64,000 nucleotides of DNA. Source: Embleya sp040605455. GTDB taxonomy: Bacteria; Actinomycetota; Actinomycetes; Streptomycetales; Streptomycetaceae. The notes beneath the pieces are model-generated. The model saw only the letters and a program-made list of their open reading frames with translations, had not been told where the DNA came from and did no database searches. Each line of letters opens with the position of its first letter. The first letter of the stretch is position 1. This document shows positions 37,254 through 45,298 of this stretch, piece after piece. Made by a program: the position numbers and the translations under genes. The stretch is from the NCBI RefSeq assembly GCF_040605455.1, contig NZ_JBEXCV010000008.1, positions 1-64,000 on the forward strand, given 5' to 3'.

Positions 37254-38948
37254 TTGGCTCCCAGCACGTCCACGCGCACCCTGTACCGGCTCCGCGGCGT
37301 CGTCTCGACCATGGATGCGATGTTCGACGCCCTCGACATCGAACACCTCACGGAGATCGGTGCGAGCATTCATATTGCCGACACTTGGATGGGGACTCCG
37401 GCGTTTCTGATCACCGCCGGTTTGGAACTGGGCGAAGCCGAGTGGTGCGCCGAGTTCGCCCGCACCACAGGCGTTCGGGTCAGCGAGGAAGTGCGGCGCA
37501 CAGCCGCACTGCTGCTCATCGCCGTCGACGAGGACGTGTACGCCATCGGCCGTGACCAGGGCTACCGGTTGATCCCCCGCCACCATAAGGACCAGCGGTT
37601 CGGCTTGTCATTCGCCATCCGTCAGATCGACCCGCTGCACATTCGCGGCCTCGTCTCCAACACCTTGGGCAGGGCCCGAACCGACATCGCCATTGTCCCA
37701 GGCGGCGCTTCGGCCCCCTCTCTCGGCATCCGTGATCACGCTCGCATCGTGCGCCGCTTGGGCGGGTATCTCGACGGCATCGAGCTCACGAGGGCCCGTA
37801 ACGGGCGTGGCCAGGTATTTGCTGCGGATGGCGGCAGCGGGCTGCGCCTTCCCCTCGGCATTGAGCCTGGCGACCTGATCTCCGACATCCGTGAGATCGC
37901 CCGCGCCTGCCGCGACCGCTCGCCCCAGCCGGACCTGGAGTTCGTCGAACAGATCATGCCGGTCCAGGAGGCGGACACGCTCAGCGCGCTTGATCTGGCC
38001 CTGGACGAGGCGCTCGGCCTGCCCGCCCACGGCTTGGTCACCGACACCGTACCAATGGACCACCTGCACGATTTCGAGGTGGCGAGTGCCTGCCAAATGA
38101 AGATCAACAGCTCCGAGGCGTACCACTCCGACGGTTTCGAACTCGATTACGTCCTCGGGCGGGCCCGCGTCCAGCGGGCCGGACGGCGGCTGGAATCCCT
38201 CCGGCAGGGCACCGTCACGCTCTGCCGCCACCGGGGGACGCGTGCCCGAGCGTACGACGTTCTCGCGACCACCAATGTGCTGCGGTGGGTAGAGGCCGAA
38301 ATCTCCCTCGGCTCTCGGCGGTTCTGCCTGATGGACGGCGAATGGTATGAGTTCGGCGCCGTATACATGGACGCCGTCCGGGCAGTCGTGGCACCGCTGT
38401 TCGTTGGCGTCACGGGGCTGAACCCACCGTCATGGGATCTCAGCAAGGATGAGGGCGCTTACAACCGCCACGCAGCATTGAAGCGGGACGGCTGGGTCTG
38501 CCTGGACCGCAAGAACGTGAAGAACCCATTCAACGCCACCAACCAGGTCGAGATTTGTGACCTGCTCACGCCGGACAACACGCTGATCTTTGTCAAGCGA
38601 GCGCATGGATCCGGCCCGCTCAGCCACCTGTTCAACCAGGCTCGGGTTGCTGTCGAGCTGCTCCAGGAATCCGCCGAGGTACGCGCCCAGTTCGCCCTCC
38701 GGGTATTCGAGGCAAGCGAGGGCAACCGCACACTCCCCGAGAACTTCACGCCCAAGCACCTCGCGTTTGCCATCCTCCTGAAGAACGGCACCGAACTCAC
38801 CCCCGAGTCGCTGTTCCCATTCTCACTGATCACCCTCGCACAGACCGTGAAGACCTTGACGGCCAAGGGCGTCACCGTGGAAGTCGTGGGTATCCAGGCC
38901 ACCGAGTCCAGCGCGGACGAAGCGCTGGACCTTGCTGCAACTGCATAG
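37254..38948 (+). CDS. TIGR04141/DUF6119 sporadically distributed protein
   Basis: The 564-residue protein starts at TTG 37254, chosen because GGAGGAA sits just upstream and the product then begins MAPSTSTRTLYRLRGVV. A longer in-frame version from 36948 would add 102 Arg/Pro/Ala-rich residues with irregular codons. The body matches the TIGR04141 (DUF6119) pattern: IDPLHIRGLVSNTLGRAR, DGEWYEFGAVYM, the Asp/Lys-rich LDRKNVKN and the strand before HGSGPLSHLFNQARVA. The family occurs patchily near restriction systems. Its activity is unknown to me. Confidence 0.75.
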   Translation: MAPSTSTRTLYRLRGVVSTMDAMFDALDIEHLTEIGASIHIADTWMGTPAFLITAGLELGEAEWCAEFARTTGVRVSEEVRRTAALLLIAVDEDVYAIGRDQGYRLIPRHHKDQRFGLSFAIRQIDPLHIRGLVSNTLGRARTDIAIVPGGASAPSLGIRDHARIVRRLGGYLDGIELTRARNGRGQVFAADGGSGLRLPLGIEPGDLISDIREIARACRDRSPQPDLEFVEQIMPVQEADTLSALDLALDEALGLPAHGLVTDTVPMDHLHDFEVASACQMKINSSEAYHSDGFELDYVLGRARVQRAGRRLESLRQGTVTLCRHRGTRARAYDVLATTNVLRWVEAEISLGSRRFCLMDGEWYEFGAVYMDAVRAVVAPLFVGVTGLNPPSWDLSKDEGAYNRHAALKRDGWVCLDRKNVKNPFNATNQVEICDLLTPDNTLIFVKRAHGSGPLSHLFNQARVAVELLQESAEVRAQFALRVFEASEGNRTLPENFTPKHLAFAILLKNGTELTPESLFPFSLITLAQTVKTLTAKGVTVEVVGIQATESSADEALDLAATA

Positions 38949-39405
38949 CGACAGCCCGTTCGCAACTCTCAGCCATGAACGGCTCGGTAGGCGCGCAGGT
39001 TCGGCCGGTGAGGTGACGTTACGACGACCGCCGCTTGCCAGCAGTCGTATGGTTCAGGTACGCAAGCGCCAGGAGGCGTTGGCCCTCGTCACACTCCGAT
39101 GAGAGCGGGTGGCAGCGAGCGCGCTTGCGAGCTGCTCGGGGAGCCGGTCGGTCACCCACGCATACGGGGCTGACTGGTAGCTGTCCATGGGAAGCAGGCT
39201 GCCGAGCCCGGTTCTGTGACGCGAGTGAGGCCGCAGAGGGATGACCGTCCGAACGACCCGGCGGCTGATGTGACCATCGTTCCCTCGGAACTGAGGGCCT
39301 TCCCCACAACGGTCGGACAACACGGGTGCTGCCAGTGGACGTCCTGCTGGAGGCCATCGTGGTGGGGTTTCGAAAGGCCACGCAGGGTTGGCTTGGTGCG
39401 CCGTT
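38949..39405. other. Intergenic stretch, possible decayed coding sequence
   Basis: On the minus strand two overlapping frames give coherent fragments, one with YAWVTDRLPEQLASALAATR and one with DEGQRLLALAYLNHTTAGK. Joined by a frameshift near 39105 they would form one C-terminus. I recognise no family, so this is only a possible gene remnant. Confidence 0.3.
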
Positions 39406-40650
39406 TCAGGGCCAGGAGATCGTGACCCGCGTGTTGCGTTTGTCGATGACACGGCCCGCGGGCAGGTCCGTGTCGGCCGTTCCGACCGGGTACGCCTCGA
39501 TGCGCGCTCCCGGTCCGGAGCGGTGGTCGCGGTCCCACGCGCGGATGTGCTCGGCCAGTGCGTCCGCGACTCTTTCGGCGGCGGGGCCGTGGCCGTACAC
39601 CCCGAACTCGTAGACCGTCTCCTCGGGATCGACGGGCCTGGCGCGGGCGCGGTACGCGAAGCTGTCGCCGTCCACCAGCACGGGAGTGCCCAACCGCCAA
39701 GAAGGCGACACCAGCCCCTGGTCGACCGCCTCGCGATCGGCCGTCAGGAGACAGAATCCCGACGCGGCGCTCGCCAGCCACAAGTCGAGTTCGTCGAACG
39801 GCTCCATCGCTCCGACGGTCACCCCGGTCCAGCGCTCCACGCGGGGCTCCAGCAGAGCCTTCCGCAGCGACGCGGCGTCGACGGACATGTCGTCGTCGAC
39901 CCGCAGGGCCACGTCTTCGTCGTGTAGGAGGATCAGACGTTTGGCATAGGCTCCGGCGCCCTGCATCGGAACGAACCCGCACACGCCGTAGCCCCGGCTC
40001 GTCAGGTGTCCACCCTCGCGTTCGAACGCCACCGCGCGCGTCAGACCACGCAGGTCGAGCGGCGCCACGATCCGGCCGCCCTCGGCGAGCTGGTCGTTCC
40101 ACTGCGTCGCGATGTCCGGCGCCCCCACCGTGACCACGATGCGATCGAACGGCGCAAACTCCCGTGCGCCCAGCCCGCCGTCGCCGGTCAGCACGTTAAC
40201 ATCGGCCACGCCTGCGGCGGCGAGGCCACGCTTTGCCCGGTCGGTGACATCGGCGTCGATGTCGATCGTGGTGACCCGGCCGTCGGGCCCCACCAGCTCC
40301 CGCATCAGCAGCGCGTTGTAACCGCCGGACCCGACCTCAAGGACCCGGTGACCGGGCTTGAGGTCGAGAAGCATCAGCATCATCGCGATGATCTGCGGCG
40401 CCGACACCGAACTCATCGCCGCGCCGTTCTCGGCCCGCTTGGTAACGACGGCGTCGTATGCGTAGGCGCGTTCCAGCGGTACATCCGGCAGGAGCAGATG
40501 CCGAGGGACGGCCGCGAAAGCGTCCACGACCTCACGCGACAAGGGCATCTTGAGCGCCGCGAAATCACGTACGAGCGTGTCGACCATCGCCGCGCGCAGC
40601 GACTCGGGATGGGGGATGGTTTGGGAGTCCATCTCGGGGAGTCTAGGCAT
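39406..40650 (-). CDS. PIMT-like methyltransferase of the FxLD RiPP type
   Basis: The 414-residue protein is related to protein-L-isoaspartate O-methyltransferases: VPRHLLLPDVPLERAYAYD, SVSAPQIIAMMLMLL, SAM motif I VLEVGSGGYNALLM at about 103-116, then VTTIDIDADV and FDRIVVTVGAPDIATQW. The extended C-terminal domain (about 215-414, EFGVYGHGPAAERVADALAEH in part, ending VTISWP) is the one found in methyltransferases of FxLD lanthipeptide loci. In RiPP pathways such enzymes methylate Asp side chains to give aspartimide or isoaspartate. ATG 40650 has GGAGG four bases upstream. Confidence 0.8.
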   Translation of the reverse strand: MPRLPEMDSQTIPHPESLRAAMVDTLVRDFAALKMPLSREVVDAFAAVPRHLLLPDVPLERAYAYDAVVTKRAENGAAMSSVSAPQIIAMMLMLLDLKPGHRVLEVGSGGYNALLMRELVGPDGRVTTIDIDADVTDRAKRGLAAAGVADVNVLTGDGGLGAREFAPFDRIVVTVGAPDIATQWNDQLAEGGRIVAPLDLRGLTRAVAFEREGGHLTSRGYGVCGFVPMQGAGAYAKRLILLHDEDVALRVDDDMSVDAASLRKALLEPRVERWTGVTVGAMEPFDELDLWLASAASGFCLLTADREAVDQGLVSPSWRLGTPVLVDGDSFAYRARARPVDPEETVYEFGVYGHGPAAERVADALAEHIRAWDRDHRSGPGARIEAYPVGTADTDLPAGRVIDKRNTRVTISWP

Positions 40651-40854
40651 CGAACCTCCAGTTCTCGGTGATTCGCGCGGGTGCTGAGCCGGTTCCGACA
40701 CCTGCCGACAGACTCTATTGATCGCTGTTCCGTCACGTGGCCGCTTCGCAGGGGGCAGCTCATGAGTGCGCCGCTTTTCTGCCATCGCGGTATCGGGGCG
40801 ATCGGCTGCTGCGTAGAAGCCGGTGCACTGGTGGTCGTGCTACGAGCTCCCGGT

Positions 40855-41667
40855 TTAGGGGGTCGTCGAGTTCGTGTGGCGGGCCCACTCGGCTGCGGCC
40901 TGCGTGAGGCGCGTCTTCCAGTCCTGTGGGTCGTTGGCCGCGATCTCGGCCCAGAGTCTGGAGCACGCCTGGGCGAACACGGCGACTGCTTGGCGTGGAG
41001 CCGTGGCCCAAGCGGGCAATTCTCGCCGGGCCCACCGGTCCGCGTCGTGGGCAGGATGACCGGCGTCGATGAGCCTGGTGATCAGGTACGACGGGTCCGC
41101 CCACGCGGGGCCCGCGGTGGGCCACGCCCAGTCGATCAGAAGTGCGCGCTCGTCGGAGACGAGCACGTTGTGCGGCGCGCAGTCCGTGTGCAGCAGTGCG
41201 TCCCCATGAAGCAACGTGCGCTCGCCGTCGTTCACGTACGACGCGAAGCGCTCGTCGAGGCGTTTGAGGGGTACGTCCGGCAGCGGGATCTCGCTCAGGC
41301 GTCGCAGCACGGCCGCGACGCGCGGAAGGTCCGGCGACCCGGGTGCGAAGTCCGCGTGCCGACCGCGCACGGCTTCGAAGCCGAGGAGGCTCCAGCCGTT
41401 CGTTTCGAGGCGCCAGAGCAGCCGCGGGGAGACGGCGACGACGTACGGGTTGATCATCGCCTCCCGCTCCTGGGTGCGCACCTGTCCGTGGCCGGAGGGG
41501 ATGCCCTTGAGGAACACCTCGCCGTCGGGCACGTGCAGGAGGGTGGCGATGCCGGAGTTGACGCCCTCGGAGGCGGTGATCGCCTTCAGTACCGGGCCGG
41601 TCCGGGCCTCCACGGCGTGTCGGACTGCAATGGGAAGGTCCTCCCAATCGATCCGGGGCATGGACAA
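40855..41667 (-). CDS. APH-fold phosphotransferase in the RiPP-like operon
   Basis: The 270-residue kinase has the aminoglycoside-phosphotransferase fold: the catalytic loop LLHTDCAPHNVLV (Asp162, Asn167) and the metal-binding Asp179 in LLIDWAWP. TTG 41667 lies seven bases after AAGGAG and is preferred. ATG 41661 is an alternative. It follows the small peptide gene after a strong hairpin. It may phosphorylate Ser/Thr of the peptide, as APH-like LxmK does in class V lanthipeptides. A resistance or small-molecule role is also possible. Confidence 0.75.
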   Translation of the reverse strand: MSMPRIDWEDLPIAVRHAVEARTGPVLKAITASEGVNSGIATLLHVPDGEVFLKGIPSGHGQVRTQEREAMINPYVVAVSPRLLWRLETNGWSLLGFEAVRGRHADFAPGSPDLPRVAAVLRRLSEIPLPDVPLKRLDERFASYVNDGERTLLHGDALLHTDCAPHNVLVSDERALLIDWAWPTAGPAWADPSYLITRLIDAGHPAHDADRWARRELPAWATAPRQAVAVFAQACSRLWAEIAANDPQDWKTRLTQAAAEWARHTNSTTP

Positions 41668-41690
41668 GCGAGGGCTCCTTGGGCGGACGT

Positions 41691-41721
41691 CGGGCCGCCC
41701 CGTGCACAACGGGGCGGCCCG
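41691..41721. terminator. Hairpin between the peptide gene and the kinase gene
   Basis: A perfect 13-bp stem (41691-41703 with 41709-41721) has a five-base loop. It lies 23 bases after the peptide stop codon and upstream of the kinase ribosome site. A partial terminator or RNA-stabilising hairpin here would let the peptide be made in excess over the downstream enzymes, as is common for RiPP precursors. Confidence 0.7.
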
Positions 41722-41743
41722 AGTGCCGGCGACACGGAGCCCG

Positions 41744-41899
41744 TCAGTAGGGCTGGTCGTCGTCGGCGCTGCAACTGCATCCCGTGGACTCTACGAGTTC
41801 GTCCAGGCTGAGCACGACCTCCAAGTCCGGGACCGTCGCGGATTCCTCCGGACGGGTCTCGCTCGGCCGGGTCGTGATTTCGACCATGACGGCGTCCAT
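41744..41899 (-). CDS. Small Cys-containing peptide, candidate RiPP precursor
   Basis: The 51-residue peptide has an acidic, leader-like N-terminal part with DLEVVLSLDELVE, reminiscent of FxLD leaders (DLDV-type motif). The C-terminal core, STGCSCSADDDQPY, has two Cys, several Ser/Thr and three consecutive Asp. The start ATG 41899 lies just after a GGAGGGAGGTGAAGG stretch, partly inside the end of the radical SAM gene, so translation is coupled. The second ATG (MVEITT) is an alternative. The Cys and Asp residues are plausible targets for the neighbouring radical SAM and PIMT-like enzymes. The product is not known. Confidence 0.75.
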   Translation of the reverse strand: MDAVMVEITTRPSETRPEESATVPDLEVVLSLDELVESTGCSCSADDDQPY

Positions 41900-41904
41900 G
41901 ACCT

Positions 41905-43014
41905 TCACCTCCCTCCGTACTGGCAGTAGGAGTGCAGGGGTGCCTTCGCTTCCTGGTACAGCTTGGCCAGAGGCCGGCACGTGAAGCACGAGCCGGAGAT
42001 CTGGCATCCGGAGCAGCCGCCGGTGCGAAGCATCAGGGAGTCGGCGATGGGGCCGAGGCGGGACAGGCCCTCCAGGCCCTCTTCCATGAGGTTGACGGAC
42101 GGGTCGCGTCCGACCTTGCAGATCGACGCGATGCCGAACGGGTCCGCGTGGAAGAAGGTGTGTCCGGCGTTGCATCCGGTGAAAGGCTTGCGTTGGCGTC
42201 GGAACCGTTCCGACTGGGCGGGCAGGGTTTCGGGTCCGCCGTAGATCGTCGGGGACATGTTCGTGAAGGTGTGGTGGGGCGCGTTGAAGCTGTCCGCGAG
42301 CGCCTCCATCTCGGACACTTCGTGCTCGTTGGATTTCGCCACGACGATGTTGAGTCGCAGGCGCAGCCCGGCCTCGTGTGCTGCAGTCAGCCCTCTGATG
42401 AAGGCTTTGAACGAGCCTCGACGCCGGGTCGTCTCGTCGTACGTCTCGGCGGTCGCTCCGTACACGCTCACCGTGATCCGGTACGGGGGCATCTGCGCGA
42501 ACGCTGCGAGGATCTCGGGCTTCCACAGGCGCGACCCGTTCGTGGAGATGGTGATCATCATCCCGAGTCGGTAGGCCAGGCCGTAGACATCCAGGAAGCC
42601 CGGATCGATCATCGGCTCCCCACCCGTGAGTTGGAGCCAGACGACGCCGGCGTCCCTCATGATGTGGAGGAGGCGTACGCGTTGTTCGGCGTCCAGGCCC
42701 TCGAACTTCTTGACGCCGAGGTAGCAGAACGGGCAGTCGTAGTTGCAGCCCAGGTTCAGTTCGTACGAGCCGCGGCTGAAGCCGAACCGGGAGCGCTCGC
42801 GCACGAGGACCGTCTCGTGCAATGGGGCGGAGCCGATCTCGACGGCCCAGCTTTTGCGGGCCGCCTCGATGAGCCATGAAGGGGCCATCGCGCCTTCGGA
42901 GGCTGCGACTTGGAGTTCGTCGAACCGGGGTTCGGAGACGGCCATCCCGTGCGTCTGGCCGGGGCGCAACACCAGGAATCGATCCAGGAACCGACTCGCT
43001 ATCAGTTTGTGCAC
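41905..43014 (-). CDS. Radical SAM/SPASM peptide-modifying enzyme (candidate)
   Basis: The 369-residue enzyme has a roughly 80-residue N-terminal extension, then the radical SAM cluster CNYDCPFC (Cys90, Cys94, Cys97) and LTGGEPMIDPGFLDVYG. The C-terminal region is Cys-rich like SPASM domains (ICKVG, GGCSGCQISGSCFTCRP, SYCQYGGR), which bind auxiliary iron-sulfur clusters. The stop lies five bases before the small peptide gene. Such enzymes make thioether or C-C crosslinks on RiPP precursors. GTG 43014 follows GGGAGGA. Confidence 0.82.
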   Translation of the reverse strand: MHKLIASRFLDRFLVLRPGQTHGMAVSEPRFDELQVAASEGAMAPSWLIEAARKSWAVEIGSAPLHETVLVRERSRFGFSRGSYELNLGCNYDCPFCYLGVKKFEGLDAEQRVRLLHIMRDAGVVWLQLTGGEPMIDPGFLDVYGLAYRLGMMITISTNGSRLWKPEILAAFAQMPPYRITVSVYGATAETYDETTRRRGSFKAFIRGLTAAHEAGLRLRLNIVVAKSNEHEVSEMEALADSFNAPHHTFTNMSPTIYGGPETLPAQSERFRRQRKPFTGCNAGHTFFHADPFGIASICKVGRDPSVNLMEEGLEGLSRLGPIADSLMLRTGGCSGCQISGSCFTCRPLAKLYQEAKAPLHSYCQYGGR

Positions 43015-43141
43015 GGGTCCTCCCGTCGCGGAGACGTGCCTCCACTCGGGACTCCGAGGGGGCGGTGCCTGTGTGTGACGGTACCGCTACACAAGATCCT
43101 AAGTAAGTATCCGATCGGAATTGCAGCTGAGCTCAATGCCA

Positions 43142-43163
43142 GAAGCCCCCGAGCGGGGGCTTC
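43142..43163 (-). terminator. Hairpin after the second DUF397 gene
   Basis: GAAGCCCCC pairs with GGGGGCTTC around GAGC. It lies 19 bases downstream of the DUF397 stop and upstream of the radical SAM gene, so the RiPP-like operon probably has its own promoter. Confidence 0.75.
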
Positions 43164-43181
43164 CAGTGCGCGAACCCGGGG

Positions 43182-43391
43182 TCAGCGCACGACGGCGAGG
43201 AACGCCGTCCAGGCCTGGTGCGAGACGGCGAAGGCGGGGCCGTCGGCCGCCTTGCTGTCGCGCACCGCCGTGTGCTCGGCGACGGGGGCGACCTCGACGC
43301 ATGCGTTGTCGTTGCCGCTGCGGCTGCTCTTGCGCCAGCCGAGGGTGCCAAGCTGCGATGCCTGGGGCACCGCGAGGGGGATCGTGGTCAC
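43182..43391 (-). CDS. DUF397 domain protein (second copy)
   Basis: The 69-residue protein has the DUF397 core WRKSSRSGNDNACVEVAPV, AVRDSKAADGPAF and a closing WTAFLAVVR. It overlaps the XRE gene by 4 bases, exactly like the pair at 17.2 kb, but is clearly different in sequence. Confidence 0.9.
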   Translation of the reverse strand: MTTIPLAVPQASQLGTLGWRKSSRSGNDNACVEVAPVAEHTAVRDSKAADGPAFAVSHQAWTAFLAVVR

Positions 43392-44233
43392 TTGAGTTCT
43401 TCCAGTCGTTGCGTGATGAGTGCTCGCGTGTCCGCTTTGGAGAGCGCGATGTCGCGGAGGTGGTCGAAGAACCGCGCGTATTGGCGGACCTCTCGTGGAT
43501 TATCTCGTTCCTGGCTTCCGACCACCGTGTCCAGGTAGGCCACGCTCGGATCCTCCGGGAAGTGCAAGAGGGTGACGCTGCCCGTGTAGCCGCCGGAACT
43601 CACGTTGTGCGGGATCACCTGCAGCGTCACGTTCGGCCGCTCGGTGACCTCCAGGACGTGCTCCAGTTGGGCGCGGAGGACATCCCTGCCGCCGTGCTCG
43701 TAGATCAGCGCGGCGAGGGTGACCACGGCATAGAGCGCGAAGTCCTCGCGCAGCAGCACGTCCTGGCGGCGCTCTCGGACCTCCACGAGCGTGTCGATCC
43801 GCTCGTAGTCCTGCACGAACGGTCCACTGGCGATGACGACCCGCGCGTAGTCGGGGATCTGCAACAACCCTGGGATCACGAGCGGTTGGTAGTCGCACTC
43901 CTCGTACGACTCGCGCTCGTAGCCGATCAGGTCCCGATAGGCCGGCGTCAACGCGGCGGCGTACGGCGTCTGGTTCCACCAGGCCCGGGACTTCGAGGCG
44001 GACAGGAGGAGCGCGAGTTCTTCCCGCTTCGGCTCGCCGGCGCCGTACAGCTCGACGAGCTTGTCGAAGTCGTGCCGGCTGGTGCCGCTCTCCGCGTTCT
44101 CGATCCGACTGATCTTGGACGCGTGCCAGCCCAGTTCGGCCGCCGCGTCGTCGCCGGTCATCTCGCGGGCGTCCCGCAGGGCGCGGAACGCTTCACCGAG
44201 GCGCTTGCGCGCCAATTTCGGCGTGATGTTCAA
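43388..44233 (-). CDS. XRE-family regulator with DUF5753 domain (second copy)
   Basis: The 281-residue protein starts at TTG 44233, six bases after a GGAAGGGGG site (product NITPKLARKRLGEAFRALRD). The helix-turn-helix (AAAELGWHASKISRIENAE) is followed by a DUF5753 domain with WWNQTP, VIPGLLQIPDYARVVIA, LQVIPHNVSSGGYTGSVTLL in pieces and the C-terminal LRDIALSK. Together with DUF397 and the divergent ATPase it forms the second WhiJ-like triad in the window. Confidence 0.88.
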   Translation of the reverse strand: MNITPKLARKRLGEAFRALRDAREMTGDDAAAELGWHASKISRIENAESGTSRHDFDKLVELYGAGEPKREELALLLSASKSRAWWNQTPYAAALTPAYRDLIGYERESYEECDYQPLVIPGLLQIPDYARVVIASGPFVQDYERIDTLVEVRERRQDVLLREDFALYAVVTLAALIYEHGGRDVLRAQLEHVLEVTERPNVTLQVIPHNVSSGGYTGSVTLLHFPEDPSVAYLDTVVGSQERDNPREVRQYARFFDHLRDIALSKADTRALITQRLEELK

Positions 44234-44336
44234 GAGGTACCCCCTTCCACGCGCCCAGTCTGCCGTCTGCGTTCCGGGAGAGCCACGGGCCCAGCCAGAA
44301 TCCGCCCTGACATATTTTGCTTGTACTTGACTAAAC

Positions 44337-44356
44337 AGACTTCCAATCAGAAGTCT
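44337..44356. promoter_or_regulatory. Inverted repeat in the second triad's divergent promoter
   Basis: AGACTTC and GAAGTCT form perfect 7-bp arms around CAATCA in an AT-rich part of the spacer. Downstream, AGTGA...TCACT and TCAC...GTGA half-sites occur at 44373-44400. The arms differ from the 18331 operator, so each triad would have its own DNA target. Confidence 0.55.
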
Positions 44357-44485
44357 AAGGGTGAAGTCTTTCAGTGAACACAGGTCACTGCTTGTGATCA
44401 CTTCCATTCGTGGTGCGACGATGCTGACGCCTGTCCGGCGACGATCGAACGCGCCCGAAACGCGCTCAATTGGAGGCGAAGAGTT

Positions 44486-44953
44486 GTGCTTCAGCACACG
44501 TTGGCGAAAGAGCGCCGGGCCGATTTCGACTGCCCGGCCGAGTTCAAGACTCCGCTGACCAGCGGATACATCAGGGTGTGCTTCACGCCGCACCCCAGGC
44601 GCGTCGAGCAGATGCGCCGCATCACACGCACGCAGCTTCGATACTGCGGCCCCCGTGACGTCGAGGCCGTCCACACGGTCGGTCTGGTCGTCAGCGAACT
44701 GGTGACGAACGCGATCCGTCACGGCAAGGCAGCCATGGTGACGTTCTCGCTTGCGTGCGACGCGTCGGGAGCGATCCGTATCGAGGTGGACGACCACACG
44801 CTGTCCGAGACCCGGCCCTCGGTCCAGCCCTTCGACGCCGACGCGGAGGACGGCCGGGGCCTGGCGATCGTCGAGGCCCTCACCCACGCCTGGGGACGCG
44901 AGGGATCGTGCACCTGGTGCACCTTCCCGGCCGAGGGCGGTGCCGCAGCGTGA
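44486..44953 (+). CDS. RsbW/HATPase_c_2-type ATP-binding protein (second copy)
   Basis: The 155-residue protein has an N-box ELVTNAIRHG, IRIEVDDHTLSETRP and the G-box AEDGRGLAIVEAL. It lacks a kinase H-box, as expected for anti-sigma-type ATPases. GTG 44486 follows TTGGAGG. It is divergent from the second XRE regulator. Confidence 0.83.
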   Translation: MLQHTLAKERRADFDCPAEFKTPLTSGYIRVCFTPHPRRVEQMRRITRTQLRYCGPRDVEAVHTVGLVVSELVTNAIRHGKAAMVTFSLACDASGAIRIEVDDHTLSETRPSVQPFDADAEDGRGLAIVEALTHAWGREGSCTWCTFPAEGGAAA

Positions 44954-44994
44954 GGCGGACTTCGCGGGGGCGACCCTCGACGCCGCGCGGCAAC

Positions 44995-45298
44995 GTGGAA
45001 CGAAACATCGAGAACGTTCTGAACCCGCCTCGACCAAGTCCCTACGAGCGGATCCGCGCTCGCTACTGGGCGGCGGAGCCTGCGCAACTGCGTCCGGTCG
45101 TACCGAGGTTCGGCGGACTACACGCGGGTGCTGCCGGCGCTCTTTGGTCAAGGAGTCACGGACGACTCGTCGGCGAGGGGATGGGCGTCGGAGGAGGGCT
45201 CGTACGACATGGAGGCGTCTGTGGCGCGTATTGCGCAGGGGTTGGCGGCGTTTCAAGGCTTCCCGCGGGACGCGGGTCGCGACAGGAAGGGGAGATCG
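44995..45298 (+). pseudogene. Apparently frameshifted reading frame ahead of the EEP gene
   Basis: From GTG 44995 one frame reads NIENVLNPPRPSPYERIRAR and then AAEPAQLRPVVPRFG. At about 45110-45117 the coding signal shifts to the next frame, which continues YTRVLPALFGQGVTDDSSAR and VARIAQGLAAFQGFPRDAG and runs in frame into the EEP domain. Removing one G from GGCGGAC at about 45111-45117 restores a single frame. It may be a decayed gene, a sequencing error, or an N-terminal extension of the EEP protein. I recognise no domain. Confidence 0.4.
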
